NCBI GenBank assembly: GCA_963576725.1
Contig: OY755240.1
Span: forward strand, 59,954,633-60,018,632
Reading direction: 5' to 3'
DNA length: 64,000 bases
Source: Azorinus chamasolen
Taxonomy: Eukaryota; Mollusca; Bivalvia; Cardiida; Solecurtidae
Of the stretch, positions 63,323-64,000 are shown piece after piece. A program made the translations under genes and the position numbers. Numbering within the stretch: the first letter of the stretch is position 1; each line of letters begins with the position of its first letter. The notes beneath the pieces were generated by a model, which was not told where the DNA came from, did not search any database, and saw nothing but the letters and a program-made list of their open reading frames with translations.

Positions 63323-64000
63323 AGTCCCATTATATTTTTCTGCGCTTATTTTGTTCTGGGTCTACTCTATTTGCAAAGGCGGAGAAAAGCGTATTTATGG
63401 AGTTAAGAGTTAGTCATAATTAAATTAAATAATATCTAGCGTAGACAACTGTTTTACACTATTATGAAAATATATTCATGTATGTATGTGTTACAACTAA
63501 TTTGAAACATATTAAACGGGTGCATTGCATGTAAATGTCAGGGCATATTTATAAGTAATTTAAAAACATAATCAACAATAACTTCTTTATTTTTTCTTCA
63601 ACCCCTATGTTATTACCACTCTTTAGAATCGTCTCTTCACTACTTAGGGTTTGGTGGAGAAGTATTTGAGTATGCACCTTTATCTGTTGCTCTGTACATG
63701 TAGTAACCCTCCTTAATTACAGTTGTTCTCTAGATTATTTCTCTAGCGTAATAAATGTCAAAATATTATTGCGTAAGAATGCATGCACCAATTTAGACGC
63801 GATAAGAATCTTAATAAGCTTACTAGTGTAAATGCCCTTTTGTCACGTGATAATATGTCAGGTCACGTGGGTTATTAAGGGGTGTGACCAATCTATCTTT
63901 CTTTTTTAAGAGTTTCTAAGTTCTGAGTAGGGAAGTTGTCGGGAAATTGTACCTTTACCATGACAACGCAGCACCACATACGTATGTCGTTACATAGACA
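63322..64000. other. MITE fragments; possible upstream region of a next gene
   Basis: Half family A (63340-63410) and half family C (63590-63700) copies are seen. Two CACGTG E-boxes lie near 63844 and 63873, and an ATG in fair context opens at 63959 and stays open to the window edge (about 14 codons). Too short to call. Confidence 0.25.

Overview
This is an AT-rich eukaryotic window with long introns, GT-AG splice sites and a very dense load of short transposable elements. Two multi-exon genes can be assembled. The protein families (an HSPA12-type HSP70 and a YajO-like aldo-keto reductase) and the repeat types (HINE-like elements with a hairpin plus CTCTTGTT 3' end, tRNA-derived SINEs, palindromic MITEs) fit a mollusc, most likely a bivalve. 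That placement is inference.

Layout. (1) Positions 1-23,600 hold no intact gene. They are a repeat landscape: short satellites, an 84-bp and a related 130-bp satellite, and four copies of an exon-like minus-strand segment (about 3.9, 6.5, 11.1 and 15.7 kb), all broken up by nested transposons. (2) Positions 23,698-47,755 carry a complete eight-exon aldo-keto reductase gene on the minus strand. It encodes about 367 aa, every exon junction keeps frame, and the D-Y-K-H catalytic tetrad is present. Its introns hold MITEs, two SINEs in opposite orientation, a 1.8-kb inverted-repeat element, a LINE tail, a broken mariner and three minisatellites. (3) Positions 52,436-61,600 carry an HSPA12-like gene on the plus strand. 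It has five firm coding exons plus one probable three-codon first exon, about 583 aa in all, with intact HSP70 nucleotide-binding motifs. The two genes are divergent, with about 4.7 kb between their start codons. (4) Positions 61,600-64,000 hold a TA-flanked inverted-repeat element, more MITEs and no clear gene.

Repeat logic. Families A, B, E and F are bounded by TTAA and begin TTAACCC, as in piggyBac-type MITEs. Families D, I, L and P are flanked by TA and begin CAGT, as in pogo/Tc1-type MITEs. Members of both classes (A, B, D and, less exactly, I) share one palindromic apex, GCTCCTATAGGAGC, although their arms and ends differ. This is the most unusual pattern in the window. A second pattern is a set of elements with unrelated bodies that share a 3' hairpin plus CTCTTGTT, have internal tandem repeats, and insert next to T-runs without a target duplication, as Helentron-associated elements do.

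All coordinates come from reading the sequence by eye. Splice sites rest on frame, consensus and family alignment from memory; no alignment or database search was run.
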